Shown piece after piece: positions 44,473 to 55,219 of a DNA stretch of 64,000 nucleotides; positions within the stretch are counted from its first letter, which is position 1, and each line of letters starts with the position of its first letter. Location: the NCBI RefSeq assembly GCF_014905175.1, contig NC_057793.1:12240369-12304368 (forward strand), given 5' to 3'. The position numbers were made by a program, and so were the translations under genes. The notes under the pieces were generated by a model. That model had not been told where the DNA came from. It saw only the letters and a program-made list of their open reading frames with translations, and searched no databases. The stretch is from Aphidius gifuensis (taxonomy: Eukaryota; Arthropoda; Insecta; Hymenoptera; Braconidae).

Positions 44473-46711
44473 CTATTTAGCACGTTTATTTACAGTATTA
44501 TTACATGTATTATACTCAGTCGTTAAGTCCCTAGGTCTTTTTCTACTGGTATTATACGGGCTAGTATTATACTCAGTAGTTAAACCCCCATGTCTTTTTT
44601 TACCGCTATTATACATAGTATTATAACCATACGGTAATGTATTATTTATGTTAGCCGTAAATTTCCGTTTCGGCCCGGTAACACGTAAAATTTTCGATTC
44701 TGTTATTGTATGTTCATCATGTTCTTCAATTCTACGTATTGAGTAACAAGTTACAATAATTTTGTCGTTTTCACCATCAGTTAAAGTCTTAATACTATCA
44801 TAATTGACTAATTTTTGAGCATTAACGTCAAGTCGTACACCTTTTAATTTACATATTTTACTTATGGTACCATCAGGTTTTTCAGCAATATAACTATAAA
44901 ATTTAGAGCCCCCAGAAATAAAAGTTTTTATGTAACCACTATCAAGTTCATCAGTGAGATCACCTAAATAATTACCTAATGGAAGTTTATCATTTTCATT
45001 GTCAGAAATAAAAACTATAGAGTCAGTATCAACATACAATACTCGCGACTAAACTTTATCAAGATATTTGTATAATTCTAAGCGCGCATGCCCAGTCGTG
45101 AATGCACCTAGAACTGGATTAGTTGAGCTATCAGTTCTATCACAACTTTCAACATATTTCCAATTGACAAATAGTATATCATCATCCATAATAGTTATGC
45201 AAGAAACTTTAATATTGACATTTTCAATAATTTTATGAAAATCTTGAATATTTTGAATAATACTGTAGATATACGAAATATTATCCATAGCTAGCCTACC
45301 CCAAAGTGAATTCAAGTTATTTTTACTAACTTGACGTAAACCAAGATTTTTTTTTAATTTTCGTAGGATCTAAATCAATTACCTCTACTTTACTATAGTT
45401 ATCTATGTATGCTTGTTTTGATGCGTCATCAACGCACTCTACAGGCCATCCGCTAGCTTCTTGTTTTATTTTTAAAAATTTATTTATATAACCTGTAAAT
45501 AGACCACCGGTTCTAGTTTTCGGGTCATATTGAGTTGTTTTATCCCAATGCCATATTTCTTTTATTTGTAAAATTTTATACCCTTTCTTAACCGCTACAT
45601 TCAACTCCTCAGATACCCAAGTACCAATAAGTGCTCGTTCTGATTCATTATGAGTACAATTTTCTTGATTTAAAGTTAATGTACATGCGTTACAAAGTGG
45701 AAAAAATAATTTTTTATGACACCTCATCGGCAATACTGGTATATATAAATCGGCCGGTGGCAAAACTCGACATTTAATTAATCCTATCACATTACTTATG
45801 TTATTATCTGTACAAAGCTCACGTATATCATCCAGAACAAAAACTTTAGGGTGGCCTAGCGGGTAAATATTTTTCTTCAAGACACTAGGATAAAGTGACG
45901 TGACGTCCACGTAGTATATCTTTTGAGAACCAGTAACAGTATGTGAGACACAAAAATTTTCAGTTCGCCCACCAAATAAAGCATCACGAGGCAATATTGC
46001 TTCTTTATAAAAATTATTATCAATTGTTTTCAAGAAATTCTTTAAATCTACGTTGTTTTGACACATTCTTTTAAAATCACATTCCCAAATAATGATCAAT
46101 TCATAACCTTCTTTTTTAAAATATGCATTTATGTACTCGGTATTCTCACGCCTCGTTCTAAGCGTTGTATTATCCCCTAAATCCACATCCACATCTTCAA
46201 TCAATTCAAAACAATCACAACCATGATAGTAACAACCTAAAAAAGAGTATTTGGTTTGGCCATCTTCTGAAATGCCATCGACCAGATAGGGACCTACTCT
46301 ACGCTCACGCCCTCTACCAGCATGAATTATTTTGATCCCTTGAGAATGTTCAAGCCATAATAGCCATTGTATAGCTATTGTAGATTGCATATCTCCTAAC
46401 CTATATCCATTCTTGGGGATCAGTGCTATCTGATTCTCTTTTAAATAATTTCTACGATAAATTAATAAACTAGTCGATGCAGCTGTTAAAGCTTCAGTAA
46501 ATGGACATACATTCCCTACTTGCATCATTAATTTTCTATAGGTAATACACGCCTTCTTAAGTAATTCTACATCAGATTTACAATAAATCGCCATTTCTCG
46601 TTTAAAATCAAATGGCGGACCCTGAAGTCGTTCATTATACCATTTATCAAATTCTTGTTGTTTTTGAAGTGAAACTTCTTTAGAATGGGCAGTAAAAAAA
46701 AAAAAAAACAA
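44473..46711 (-). pseudogene. polB: Protein-primed DNA polymerase B, C-terminal two thirds, broken
   Basis: Replicates Polinton DNA using a protein primer. In order: exonuclease III motif (YCKSDVELL), polymerase A motif (VDVTSLYPSVL), the B motif (NSLWGRLAMD), and the C motif (YVDTDSIVF), then a low-complexity repeat tail with TTEYNT units and a basic RKRPRD/KRAK end. Breaks: a frameshift in an A-run at about 45340 between the A and B motifs, and an in-frame TAG at about 45050 just before the C motif. At 46690 the N-terminal part is cut off by about 3 kb of inserted sequence. The active-site Asp residues of motifs A and C remain. Confidence 0.92.
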
Positions 46712-47067
46712 AAGATGGATGCAACTAAAGTAACGGTATGAAGGTAAGTAATTTTAAATTTTTTTTAATCTTGTTTTATTTATTTATTCCCTTGATAACG
46801 ATACAAAAAAATTTGTTTAAAATTTGTTTCAAAATTTTAGTTTCATGAAAGATTCAAGAGACAAAGGTGAATATTAAGGTTAAAACTTTTATTATATACA
46901 ATATATAATTTATTATGTTATTTTTGATTAAATAATGAGTATTTAAAATTAATCTGTTAAATAAACAAATAATACACAAGATAATAGTTATTCAAGTGCT
47001 TGACATAATACGACAGCCACATCATAATCACAATACCAAACAACAATAAATAATATATGGATGAAAT

Positions 47068-47298
47068 GTGGTACCACGTGAACGTAAAGATAGTAAAGAT
47101 GGTATTTTAGATTGTATAGGATTTCAAGAAACAATTAATGACATTGAAATATTAGCAGAAAAATGTGACAAATGTACTGGTAATCCTAAATCAGTAAAAA
47201 TTAAAATACGACGAGGTGCTATACCAATGTCTGGTAATTTTCATGAGACTTGTACTGGTAGTTGTAATAATATTTTAAATCAAATAATGAGTATTTGA
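47068..47298 (+). pseudogene. Cys-rich fragment of unknown gene
   Basis: 76 codons with CDKCTG and CTGSCNN motifs, spaced as in a zinc-binding module. Degraded sequence to 47640 continues in broken frames with Asn/Gln-rich and Gly-rich stretches and a PSCVCR motif. Its family is not recognised. The CxxCxG pattern is reminiscent of DnaJ-type zinc modules but not sufficient. Direction is opposite to the Polinton genes. Confidence 0.25.
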
Positions 47299-48504
47299 AA
47301 TGAATCTGTTCAATAATCAAATAATACACAAGATAGTGGTTATTCAAGTGCTTGTGCTTGTTATGATCGTGCTTGCCATGATCGAAATAAATTCAAGATC
47401 TTGAATGAATTTGTTAAGGACAAAAAAATGGAACAGATGATTAAATACTGAATCATTCAATGAAACAACAACAACAGGAGTAAATAATAATTTAGTAAAT
47501 GATGTACCGAGTGGAAATCAAAATAACAACAACAATATTGATCATATATAAACAGCAGCAATCATAATAGAACAAATACATGGTGGTGGTGGTGGCGGCG
47601 ATGATGCACCATCATGTGTTTGTCGTTAATTCGCTCATAAAAAAGATGTTGAAAAAATCAATCAATATTTGACATTAAATCAAGAGGCACGGTAGTGCCT
47701 CGTGTCAAGTGTGAGAAAAAATATAATAATACCGAAAAAAAAAAAAAAAATGAAAGCGCAAATAAACTACCGAGCCTTAATATACATCAAATAGAGGTAA
47801 CCTCATCCCTCGCAAATTTTCAAAATTTATTTAAGATATGATGGTGAAGATAGAAATTAATGATTTTTATAATTTAACATTATATAGTATCAAGCTTTAT
47901 TTAAAAAAAAAACCGAATTATTTAGTAGTTTATTTCATTTTTATATTAATTAATATTATTTATCTTGTGCTGTTTCTATTCGTTTTAGACATTAAAATTC
48001 ATCTCTTTCATACTTATTTTATTACTCTTATTACTTTTTTATTACTTCTCTTTTCTTTATTTTACATTTATTTTTATTTCATTTTTTTATGATATTTATG
48101 AATATTTTTATCATATTTACAAAAAAAATGAAAACTGTGTCTACGTTACAGAATTTCACAAATTACTCGTTATATCATTACTCTCATATTTTATCAATTT
48201 CTTTTGTTTCTTTGATGACTTTGAAAATATTTTATATATATACAAAACAAATGAGTAAATGTGTCAAAGTTACAAAACAATCATTTTGAGGCTGGATCTA
48301 TTAAATTTGATATGACCAAATGACTTCACAAAAAGATGTGATATCACAACAAAAAAAAAAAAAACAAAGTTTTTTTCTACAAAAAAGAGTCAAGTGTTCG
48401 AAATTGTCACTGTAATTGTAAGTATTTTAATTTAGATATGACACTAAAAATTCAAGAAAGAAATATATATTTTTGACGCATGTAATTAAGTCTAAACTAT
48501 TGAA

Positions 48505-48622
48505 AAAAAAAAAAAAAAAATTTAAACTTGACCCCACCTGATGTAAAATATATGTCTTAAATACTGAAATCTTATTTGAGAAAAACCAGGTGGGGTCAAG
48601 TTTAAATTTTTTTTTTTTTAGG
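48505..48622. repeat. Hairpin repeat / small MITE
   Basis: AAATTTAAACTTGACCCCACCTG near 48518 is repeated inverted as CAGGTGGGGTCAAGTTTAAATTT near 48588-48610, flanked by A and T runs. Total about 118 bp. Immediately to the right (48622-48665) is a fragment matching the internal unit of the 17.5-kb foldback (GTCAAAGAATTATGTTTTAAGG). Confidence 0.75.
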
Positions 48623-48689
48623 AATTAAGGTTGTCAAAGAATTATGTTTTAAGGAAATATATTTGCTTGAAAAATTATTAGGTATTAGG

Positions 48690-48775
48690 TAGAATTAGGT
48701 AGCGTTTGGGGCAGAGGGGTTCGATACCAGGCAGTGCCATAATTGCGAAAAAAAAAAAAAAAAAAAAAACAACTA
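48690..48775 (+). repeat. tRNA-derived SINE-like fragment with poly-A tail
   Basis: GGGGTTCGATACCAGG resembles a Pol III B box. It is preceded by GGTAGCGTTTGGGG and followed after about 20 bases by a run of A. Only a fragment; assignment is by pattern. Confidence 0.35.
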
Positions 48776-49095
48776 AATATCCTGTTGTATTAACAATTTT
48801 ATTTTGCATTTTTAACATCGAAAATTGGTAAGTTTTACCTACTAAGAGAGTAACACAAACTTTACTCATTAAAAATGTAAAAACAACTTTAACGCCTTAA
48901 AAGGTAAATTTTACCTTTTTTCAGAGTAATGGAGGCGATAACAAAAATTAAAAGTAAATTTAACACTGTCCATAGGTAAACTACAGCTTCAATCTTATAA
49001 CATTTTTTTTGGTAAATTTTACCTTTTGTCTCTTGGCGTCCCTCGTTTCATCTCAAAAAAGGAAAATTTTATTTTTTTTTATTTTTCTCCGTGTG

Positions 49096-49173
49096 GCCCT
49101 AGCCGGAGTATTGAAAATTTTTAATTTTCAACGGGTAACGCTGGCCACATGCCCCAACAAATGTTACCAGGTC
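49096..49173 (-). repeat. 75-bp dispersed motif, copy 2 (inverted)
   Basis: Reverse complement of the motif at 22763 and 50488 (AGCCGGAGTATTGAAAAT, then CAACGGGTAACG, then TGTTACCAGGTC). With the copy at 50488-50568 it forms an inverted pair around the polB N-terminal fragment. Confidence 0.8.
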
Positions 49174-49261
49174 TTTTTTTTTATTCAAATATTGAAGAGA
49201 TAGCTACTAAATTAAAATCAAATTTATTTTCATTATAATTTGTATTAATTTTATTTATATT

Positions 49262-49485
49262 TCTCAGGTTGTAACATGTGAGATTACGAGGCTGAAATTG
49301 ACTCAATATTCAATAATATTGAAAGCTTAAGTCATCTAAAGTTTATATATCGGGAAAATATTAAAAGATATCATCCCGACAAAAATCCTGAAGATAAAAG
49401 CAACTGAAAAAAATCAGTATTTCATGAATATATACATAAAATAAAAAGTATACATAAAATAGTAATAGAAGTGTTCGGCTGACTA
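49262..49485 (+). pseudogene. J-domain-like fragment (HPD motif)
   Basis: After a TTTCTCAG splice-acceptor-like site, the plus strand encodes SLSHLKFIYRENIKRYHPDK followed by NPEDK, then a stop. An alpha-helical continuation with KIKSIHKIVIEVFG follows. A helix, then the HPD tripeptide, then NPEDK is the signature of DnaJ J-domains, which stimulate Hsp70. One in-frame stop after the HPD helix and another upstream show it is a relic. Lies inside the polB insertion. Likely a captured or retrotransposed host piece. Confidence 0.45.
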
Positions 49486-49729
49486 GTTGTTCAATAAATA
49501 AATATTTATATAAAATTATATTCTGTGTTAAGTTTTTTAATTAGAAGTTCATTTACATAGAACCTTAATATTATAACTAATCAATAAATTTAAAAATTTC
49601 TATCATAATTGTTAATGACTGAATGAACATAATAGTTCACTCGGAATGAGAGCGAAAAAGACAACTAGTCAAAAATATATTAATGCAACGAGAGATCTTT
49701 CAATTACTATTTATTAGAATTACTAAAGA

Positions 49730-50480
49730 AGTTTCACTTCCCTGTGCGTACAATAACACACATCTTTTTTTTTAGCAGTCAGCGCGCGCACACCAAAGTC
49801 TTCTTTAGGTGGTAAAGGACCAATGTAATTCTGATTTTCTGGTTTATTAAATTTTCAACCCTTTAATTCCAAATGCTTTTGGTAACGCGCTTAATGGCAT
49901 GAAAAAATAATTCAGCGAGTCTATAAATTTGACGTTATCGAAAGATATTAATGTAAGTCTAGTTCTTTTAACAATTGTTTGAATATTTGTTATTGAGTAC
50001 TCTTTTGATTATTTCACGTAAAACAAACTGGGCATCATATCCGCCACCATTATGAGCTATACAAATTAATTTTGAGTATCTTGATTTTGACTTTGAAACT
50101 AAATCAACAAATTTTTCCCTGTCGTCCCTGATGTGTAAATTCGCGCGTCTCACTGCAATGACAATTTTCTGTACCGTTTGTCTCCGAACAAATTTCACAC
50201 ACTATTTGCGCACAAAGATAATGGACGATATGTATTTTTGATTGTTTATTATTTCTATATGATCTCAGCTCAGACCGTGTTTCAAAATCAAAAAATAAAA
50301 ATCCGTTAACTTTTTTATCTTTACGAGCCCCCTGCTTTATCGGCCGAGGCTTCATGTAACACAGATGGTTTGGTTGTTTATGGTCTTGACAGGGTGCACA
50401 ACAATAATAACCACACAAATGTTCACTGTCACGGACGTACACTTTACGACAAATATTACATTTTTTAATTCGATTACAAA
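49730..50480 (-). pseudogene. polB: Protein-primed DNA polymerase B, N-terminal exonuclease part
   Basis: Minus-strand frames 50442-50104 and 50198-49968, plus a tail to about 49730. They contain a Cys-rich N-terminal module (CGYYCCAPCQ), exonuclease I motif (FFDFETRSE) and, in a shifted frame, exonuclease II motif (IAHNGGGYDAQFVL). Near 49800-49850 the peptide NYIGPLPPKEDFGV fits the region just before the part at 46690. At least two frameshifts and several stops. Sequence homology ends on the right at the 75-bp dispersed motif, so the true start may be lost. Confidence 0.85.
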
Positions 50481-50487
50481 CTGAAAA

Positions 50488-50568
50488 AAGACCTGGTAAC
50501 GTTTGTTGGGGCGTGATGCCCGCGTTACCCGTTGAAAATTAAAAATTTTCAATACTCCGGCTAGGGTC
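50488..50568 (+). repeat. 75-bp dispersed motif, copy 3
   Basis: CTGGTAACGTTTGTTGGGGC, CCCGCGTTACCCGTTGAAAA and CAATACTCCGGCT. Same orientation as copy 1, and like it followed by the GCGATAGAG-type repeat. Confidence 0.8.
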
Positions 50569-50579
50569 ATGGTTATCTT

Positions 50580-51880
50580 AATTTTTCAGATATAATAAAA
50601 TTATGGTTTTTAAATAATTTTATGGTTTATTGATAATAAAATTATTCAAAAATAAATATTCATGTTAATTTTTTTTTTCTCAAAAAATATTGGAGATAGC
50701 AGAACGAACCCACAATGCGGGCGATAGAGTTTTTTGAGACGCAAAATTAGAGCCGATTACGAAGTTTTTAATCCAATTCTACGTTGAGTTAATTATTGCC
50801 TAATTTTTCAAAATAGTTAAAAAATTGATGAAAAATGCTATAACTTTTAGGATGCTGAAGATAGCAACATTGTATTAGGCTCAATAGTAAGTTATTACTG
50901 CTAGCGAATGGCTAAGGAATCGGTGTGTTTTACCTGTTAATTTCTGAGCAATAAATGTAGCCAAAGAAATTAACAGGTCAGTCACATATTTTTTTCAGCC
51001 ATTGGTCGTATATATATCTTCAGTGTCAAATTGTGTGAAATATGCTCATTTCATATTTATTTCTTTTCAATTTTCATATCATAGATCTACATGTTCATAT
51101 TGTTCAGGCATAGACAAAGTATTTTTGATAACCATGATGCGGGCGATAGAGTTTTCAAAAATCGACATTTTTAGTACCTAACAGTCAACTCTGATATTTT
51201 GATTTTTAACAGATATATTGTATTGTCATTTTTCGTTTGATATTTATCATCAGTATCATTTATGCATATTTGAAATTTTGACTCAAATAGTTAGAGCTGA
51301 AAAATCATAGCTATATCAAATTTCAAAGTTTTATTTTCGCTCAATATTGTTCATAGATCCATGATGCTATTTTCAAAAACGCATTTTTTAAGCCTAACAG
51401 TAAGTCTCTATTTTGATTTTTTAACGAGTTATTGTTGGCACCGTTTTTCGTTTTTTTTCGGACCACCATATTTGGAGTTATTATCATCATAGAGACTTTG
51501 TATTAGGCTCAAAAGTAGCTCCTTCGAAAGATCTAGTGCTATCCAAAAAATTTTTGCTCCATGATGCATACTTTTTAAAAAAAAAAAAAAATGTCTTTTT
51601 TTTTTTTTTAATTTCAAGGTTTGTTTTTTTTTGGTTCAAAAACTATTGCTTATGGCGGAAAAAGTCCATGATGTGGGCGATAGAGTTTTTGTAGACGCAT
51701 TATTTGAGCCTAAAACGAAGTCTTTATTTTGATTTTTTAACGAGTTATTGTTGGCACCGTTTTTCGTTTCTTTTTTCAGACCGCCATATTTGAAGTTATT
51801 ATTATCATAGAGATTTTGTATTAGGCTCAAAAGTTTTTTGATAACGGAAAAAAGGCGTCAATCCTTGGACATACGTCCTT
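50580..51880. repeat. Dispersed GCGATAGAG-type repeat, copy 2
   Basis: Contains at least four sub-units with ATGCGGGCGATAGAGTTTT. Two are long near-identical tandem copies (about 51380-51540 and 51670-51830) sharing AACGAGTTATTGTTGGCACC and TTGTATTAGGCTCAAAAG. Related to 22880-23830. Non-coding; short minus frames are by-products. Confidence 0.7.
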
Positions 51881-51989
51881 TATCTTTTATCAAAGGTTGT
51901 TACGCTCTTTTTTTCTTTTTTTTAAGTTTTCAAATTAGATGAAAAACCCGAAAATTTATAAATTCGCACACCCTTTTTCCTTTAAAAAT

Positions 51990-52190
51990 GACGTTTTTCG
52001 CATTTACGCTTTTCATCCTCCAATGCGACGATATAATTGATACCATTGATATTATTACTAATATTATATTGATATTATTGTTAGTCATAATATTATTGGA
52101 ATTATTATTATTTATAATAATATAATTCATATATAATATCATCGATAATAATATCAGTATAATATTATTAATAATAATGATATTAACCAT

Positions 52191-52224
<34 letters not shown>

Positions 52225-52325
52225 GTAACAACAATATCGATATAATACTCATAATAATAATAAGAATCATAATAACATTGACAATAACATTTATAAATAT
52301 ATATATAAATATTGATAATTATTAG
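51990..52325. repeat. ATT/AAT microsatellite region
   Basis: Dense ATAATATTATT-type runs including about 13 units of AAT at 52190-52222. No gene. Confidence 0.8.
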
Positions 52326-52432
52326 TATTTATATTTAAAATATTATTATTATATAGATATTATTATTAATATCAATACTATTGTGAATAATTGATTATAT
52401 TATCGAAATTATTGTTGTTATAATTATCATTG
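52326..52432 (-). repeat. ~105-bp inverted repeat, right member
   Basis: Reverse complement matches 21907-22011 with about six differences. See the left member. The spacer 52440-53260 beyond it is AT-rich with no recognisable feature. Confidence 0.5.
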
Positions 52433-54039
52433 ATATTAATAAATATTAGAATTAATCGTTATTTCAATAACTGTACGATATATAACCGATAAATAGTCGT
52501 TTTTTCCATACTTCAACTCTATTTTTAACCACTTTGCACATGTATAGGAATTTTTTCCGTATTTTTCTCGTAATAGTGAGAAAATTCTCTATAAAAACCG
52601 AATAAAAAAACATGTTGTCTGGGTTATGATAATATCCTCTGAAAGTGTCGATAGAATAGATTTGTATTTGTTTTATTAATATTTTTTAATTTTTTTTATA
52701 TTAATACGTCTTCACTTTTATACGCCGTCTACTTATACATTATAGCCTCTCGATAGTTCAGTTCCCCAATTATATTTTACAAACACTATTTCGCATTTAG
52801 TATGTTAAATGAACTTGAATAATTTAAAATCAATAAATATCAACAGATGAAATATCATATTTAGTTGAATCCTAATAATATCGATATTGAAACTTTGGAT
52901 ATCACTGTGTTTTTTCATACGTAATGCATTATACTTATTGAAAAAAGCACTTTTTAGTTTAAATCAAAAATTATTCTTTAAACTTAAGAGTACTTTTTTT
53001 AATACACCATAATAAACTTAATAATTATGAATATAAATATTTATCAAGTATACCATTTTTCTTTCACTTTGATTGAAAAAGTATAAATAAATTATATTAT
53101 AAAATTATCGTACAATTACAATAATAATGTTCTCTTCCAAACTAAAACATCAATGTCTATTTCTCTTTTTTTAAAACATAAAATTAGTCAATATTATAAA
53201 TAAATTATTATTGTATAATAATTCAATATTATGTTTTGAATTTAGGAAATGTTATTTTACTTAAACAATAAAAAATAGGTATATTAATCTTGTAAATGAA
53301 AAATACTTGCACATGCATGTATACAGAGTGTCCCATTTTAATTTATCAATGGATTTTTTTCGAAAAATATAGCTTAAATTGTAAAATGTTTCGAGTAAAA
53401 GTTGTAGGGTTTGGAGGGGGACGAAGAAAAAAAAAAAAAAAAAATTCGAAAATTTCTTTCCAAGAGTCAGTAAAAGCCAGGTATTAAATCTTACTAAAAA
53501 ATAAATTTTCAAGCTGAAATGTCGAATTTCTTCGGATACGTTGCGCATGCCCCGCGCCTATCCCTAGTCCTGAATTTTTTTTTACATGCATATATGTGTG
53601 TGTATGCAGCCGCATGTGTTAGTTATTTATCATTGATGGTATAGCAGAATTTGTTTCTTTTTCCTTTTATTCAAAGCGTACACGGAAAGAAAAATATATG
53701 AAATTTTCATATACAGTATATGAAAGTTGCACCAAATCTGCTGGTATATGAGAATTTCATATACTGTATATAGAAATTTCATATACTACATATGAAAAAA
53801 TCATATACTCTGAATTTTTCAGCTCAAAGCTAATATATGAAAAATTCATATACTGTATATGAAAATTTCAAATGCAGTATATGAGAATTTCATATACTGC
53901 ATATGGAAAATTCTATTAGTACAATATATATCAAAAAACAATTAATTTTTTAAATTTGAATTATATAGGATGGTATAAATTCATTTAATTTTTTTTCATT
54001 TGTCTACCATTTTTTATAATTTGTTAAATAACTATTAAA

Positions 54040-54330
54040 TTATAATTTTATTACAAATATTTCAATAAATAGAATAGAAATACGAACATGAATACCTTCT
54101 TTATCTAACCTTTCTAATTCATTAATAATTTGGTCAAAATTATAATTATATATACCATACTTCGTAGTATTTTTGTCTAATAAATGAAATAACGTTAAAA
54201 GAAAAATGTTTCTTAATTTGTACTGTAACTCTTTAGGCAAACAAGCTATTTTAAAATGAACAGCACACCATTTCAATATAGTTCTATGCGATCCTAGTGG
54301 ATTAATTGTTTAATAATCGTCGTATGATAT
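54040..54330 (-). pseudogene. Transposon-encoded protein remnant
   Basis: A 78-codon frame, extended upstream by NPLGSHRTILK, with a helical PKELQYKLRNIFLLTLFHLL stretch. It resembles an uncharacterised family common in arthropod and marine invertebrate mobile elements. Further decayed sequence to about 55200 is interrupted by many stops. The family is remembered by pattern only; the catalytic domain cannot be identified. Confidence 0.4.
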
Positions 54331-55219
54331 ATACAATAAAAATTGGATTTGCGTTTTATTGAATTTCATTTCAATTCCACAAAGAACCTTGTACAAAATT
54401 AGAAATAATATTTTCAGTGATATTTTTCAGTTAATTTAAATGTTTTAATGCCTTTGCAAAAAGTCCTGGTATTTCAAAAAATCTTTGAAGCGTTTCACTT
54501 ATTGAAATAACTTGTGCAGTAACTGGTACATTCTTGTAAATGATTATATCATTCTCTTTGTCAAATTTATATCTCTCACCCAGGTAGAGACGTAGATTTC
54601 TGTACAATTAAAGTATCAAGATTTTTAAAATATTTAAAAGCTCGCTGCTCAGTTTTAAATTTGCTCATAAAATACTCATAACTTGTAAAAATATCATCCT
54701 GCGATTAATAATTATTTGAAGCATTAAAATTTGTTGACTTTCTTAAATTAACTTGAGTGTGTAAACCATTAACTACAAGTTTTATCAATTAATTCAAATC
54801 ATCGATAAGTTCAGTGACCTTGACTCGAGGCAATAATTAATTGTCATATAATTTAGCAACAAAAAGAGTTATCTCTTCTTTTAAATTTGATTGATGATAA
54901 TTAACATCACCATTAGCTTTTTCTCTGTCGTCTATAATTTTTTCAGTATCTTCACTAATATTCATTTCCATACAAAAATCATTCGTATCTAGATAATACG
55001 AATTAATAGAAGCTAGAATTAAAATTTTCAGTCTCTTTTAAAACACTTAAGCTAGTATTTTTCTGAAAATGAAAATTAATACGATGTTTTTGAAACGTCC
55101 TAAATAATTTAATCCACAATCATTGTGTATAAACTCGATGACAAGTTTTTTCTTAACATTGAAAAGTTTCTTCATTGTCATGTATAATATTTGTATGTTT
55201 TAAAAGCTTTTCATTATTT

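Larger units (their letters stand above)
46700..49725. other. ~3-kb insertion separating the two polB parts
   Basis: polB homology stops at about 46690 and resumes at about 49730. Both edges carry the short palindromic motif GAAGTGAAACTTCTTTAG, in opposite orientation. Contents: an ORF with CxxC motifs (47068), a tandem duplication (46925-46995 resembles 47285-47355, with TACACAAGATA and TTATTCAAGTGCTTG), a hairpin repeat (48505-48620), a SINE-like piece (48690-48770), a 75-bp dispersed motif and a J-domain-like fragment. It appears to be several insertions. Confidence 0.6.
32795..50480 (-). mobile_element. Degenerate Polinton/Maverick element, gene-bearing core
   Basis: Eleven or more minus-strand genes in compact order match the Polinton set: protein-primed polymerase B, FtsK/HerA-type packaging ATPase, integrase, minor and major capsid proteins, adenain-type protease. 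Accessory IAP and envelope-like genes are added. Several neighbours overlap or abut by a few bases (ATGA overlap of integrase and PX at 41479-41482; a 2-base gap between PX and core). Polintons are 15-20 kb self-synthesising transposons related to adintoviruses. The termini are not resolved. Nearly every gene is broken, so the copy is fossil. Confidence 0.93.

Noticed and set aside
47838..48289. Hydrophobic 84- and 66-codon frames, considered as membrane proteins
   Set aside because: Composition is what AT-rich random DNA gives (Ile/Phe/Leu/Tyr); no signal, family or context.
32795..50480. Polydnavirus (bracovirus) proviral segment
   Set aside because: Gene content is that of a Polinton; no nudivirus-like genes, virulence gene families with introns, or circle-excision repeats were recognised.
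53300..53560. CAGAGTGTCCCA motif and a 95-codon frame, considered as a transposon end or gene
   Set aside because: Only one end-like motif was seen and no partner or target duplication; the frame is poly-Phe from an A-run.
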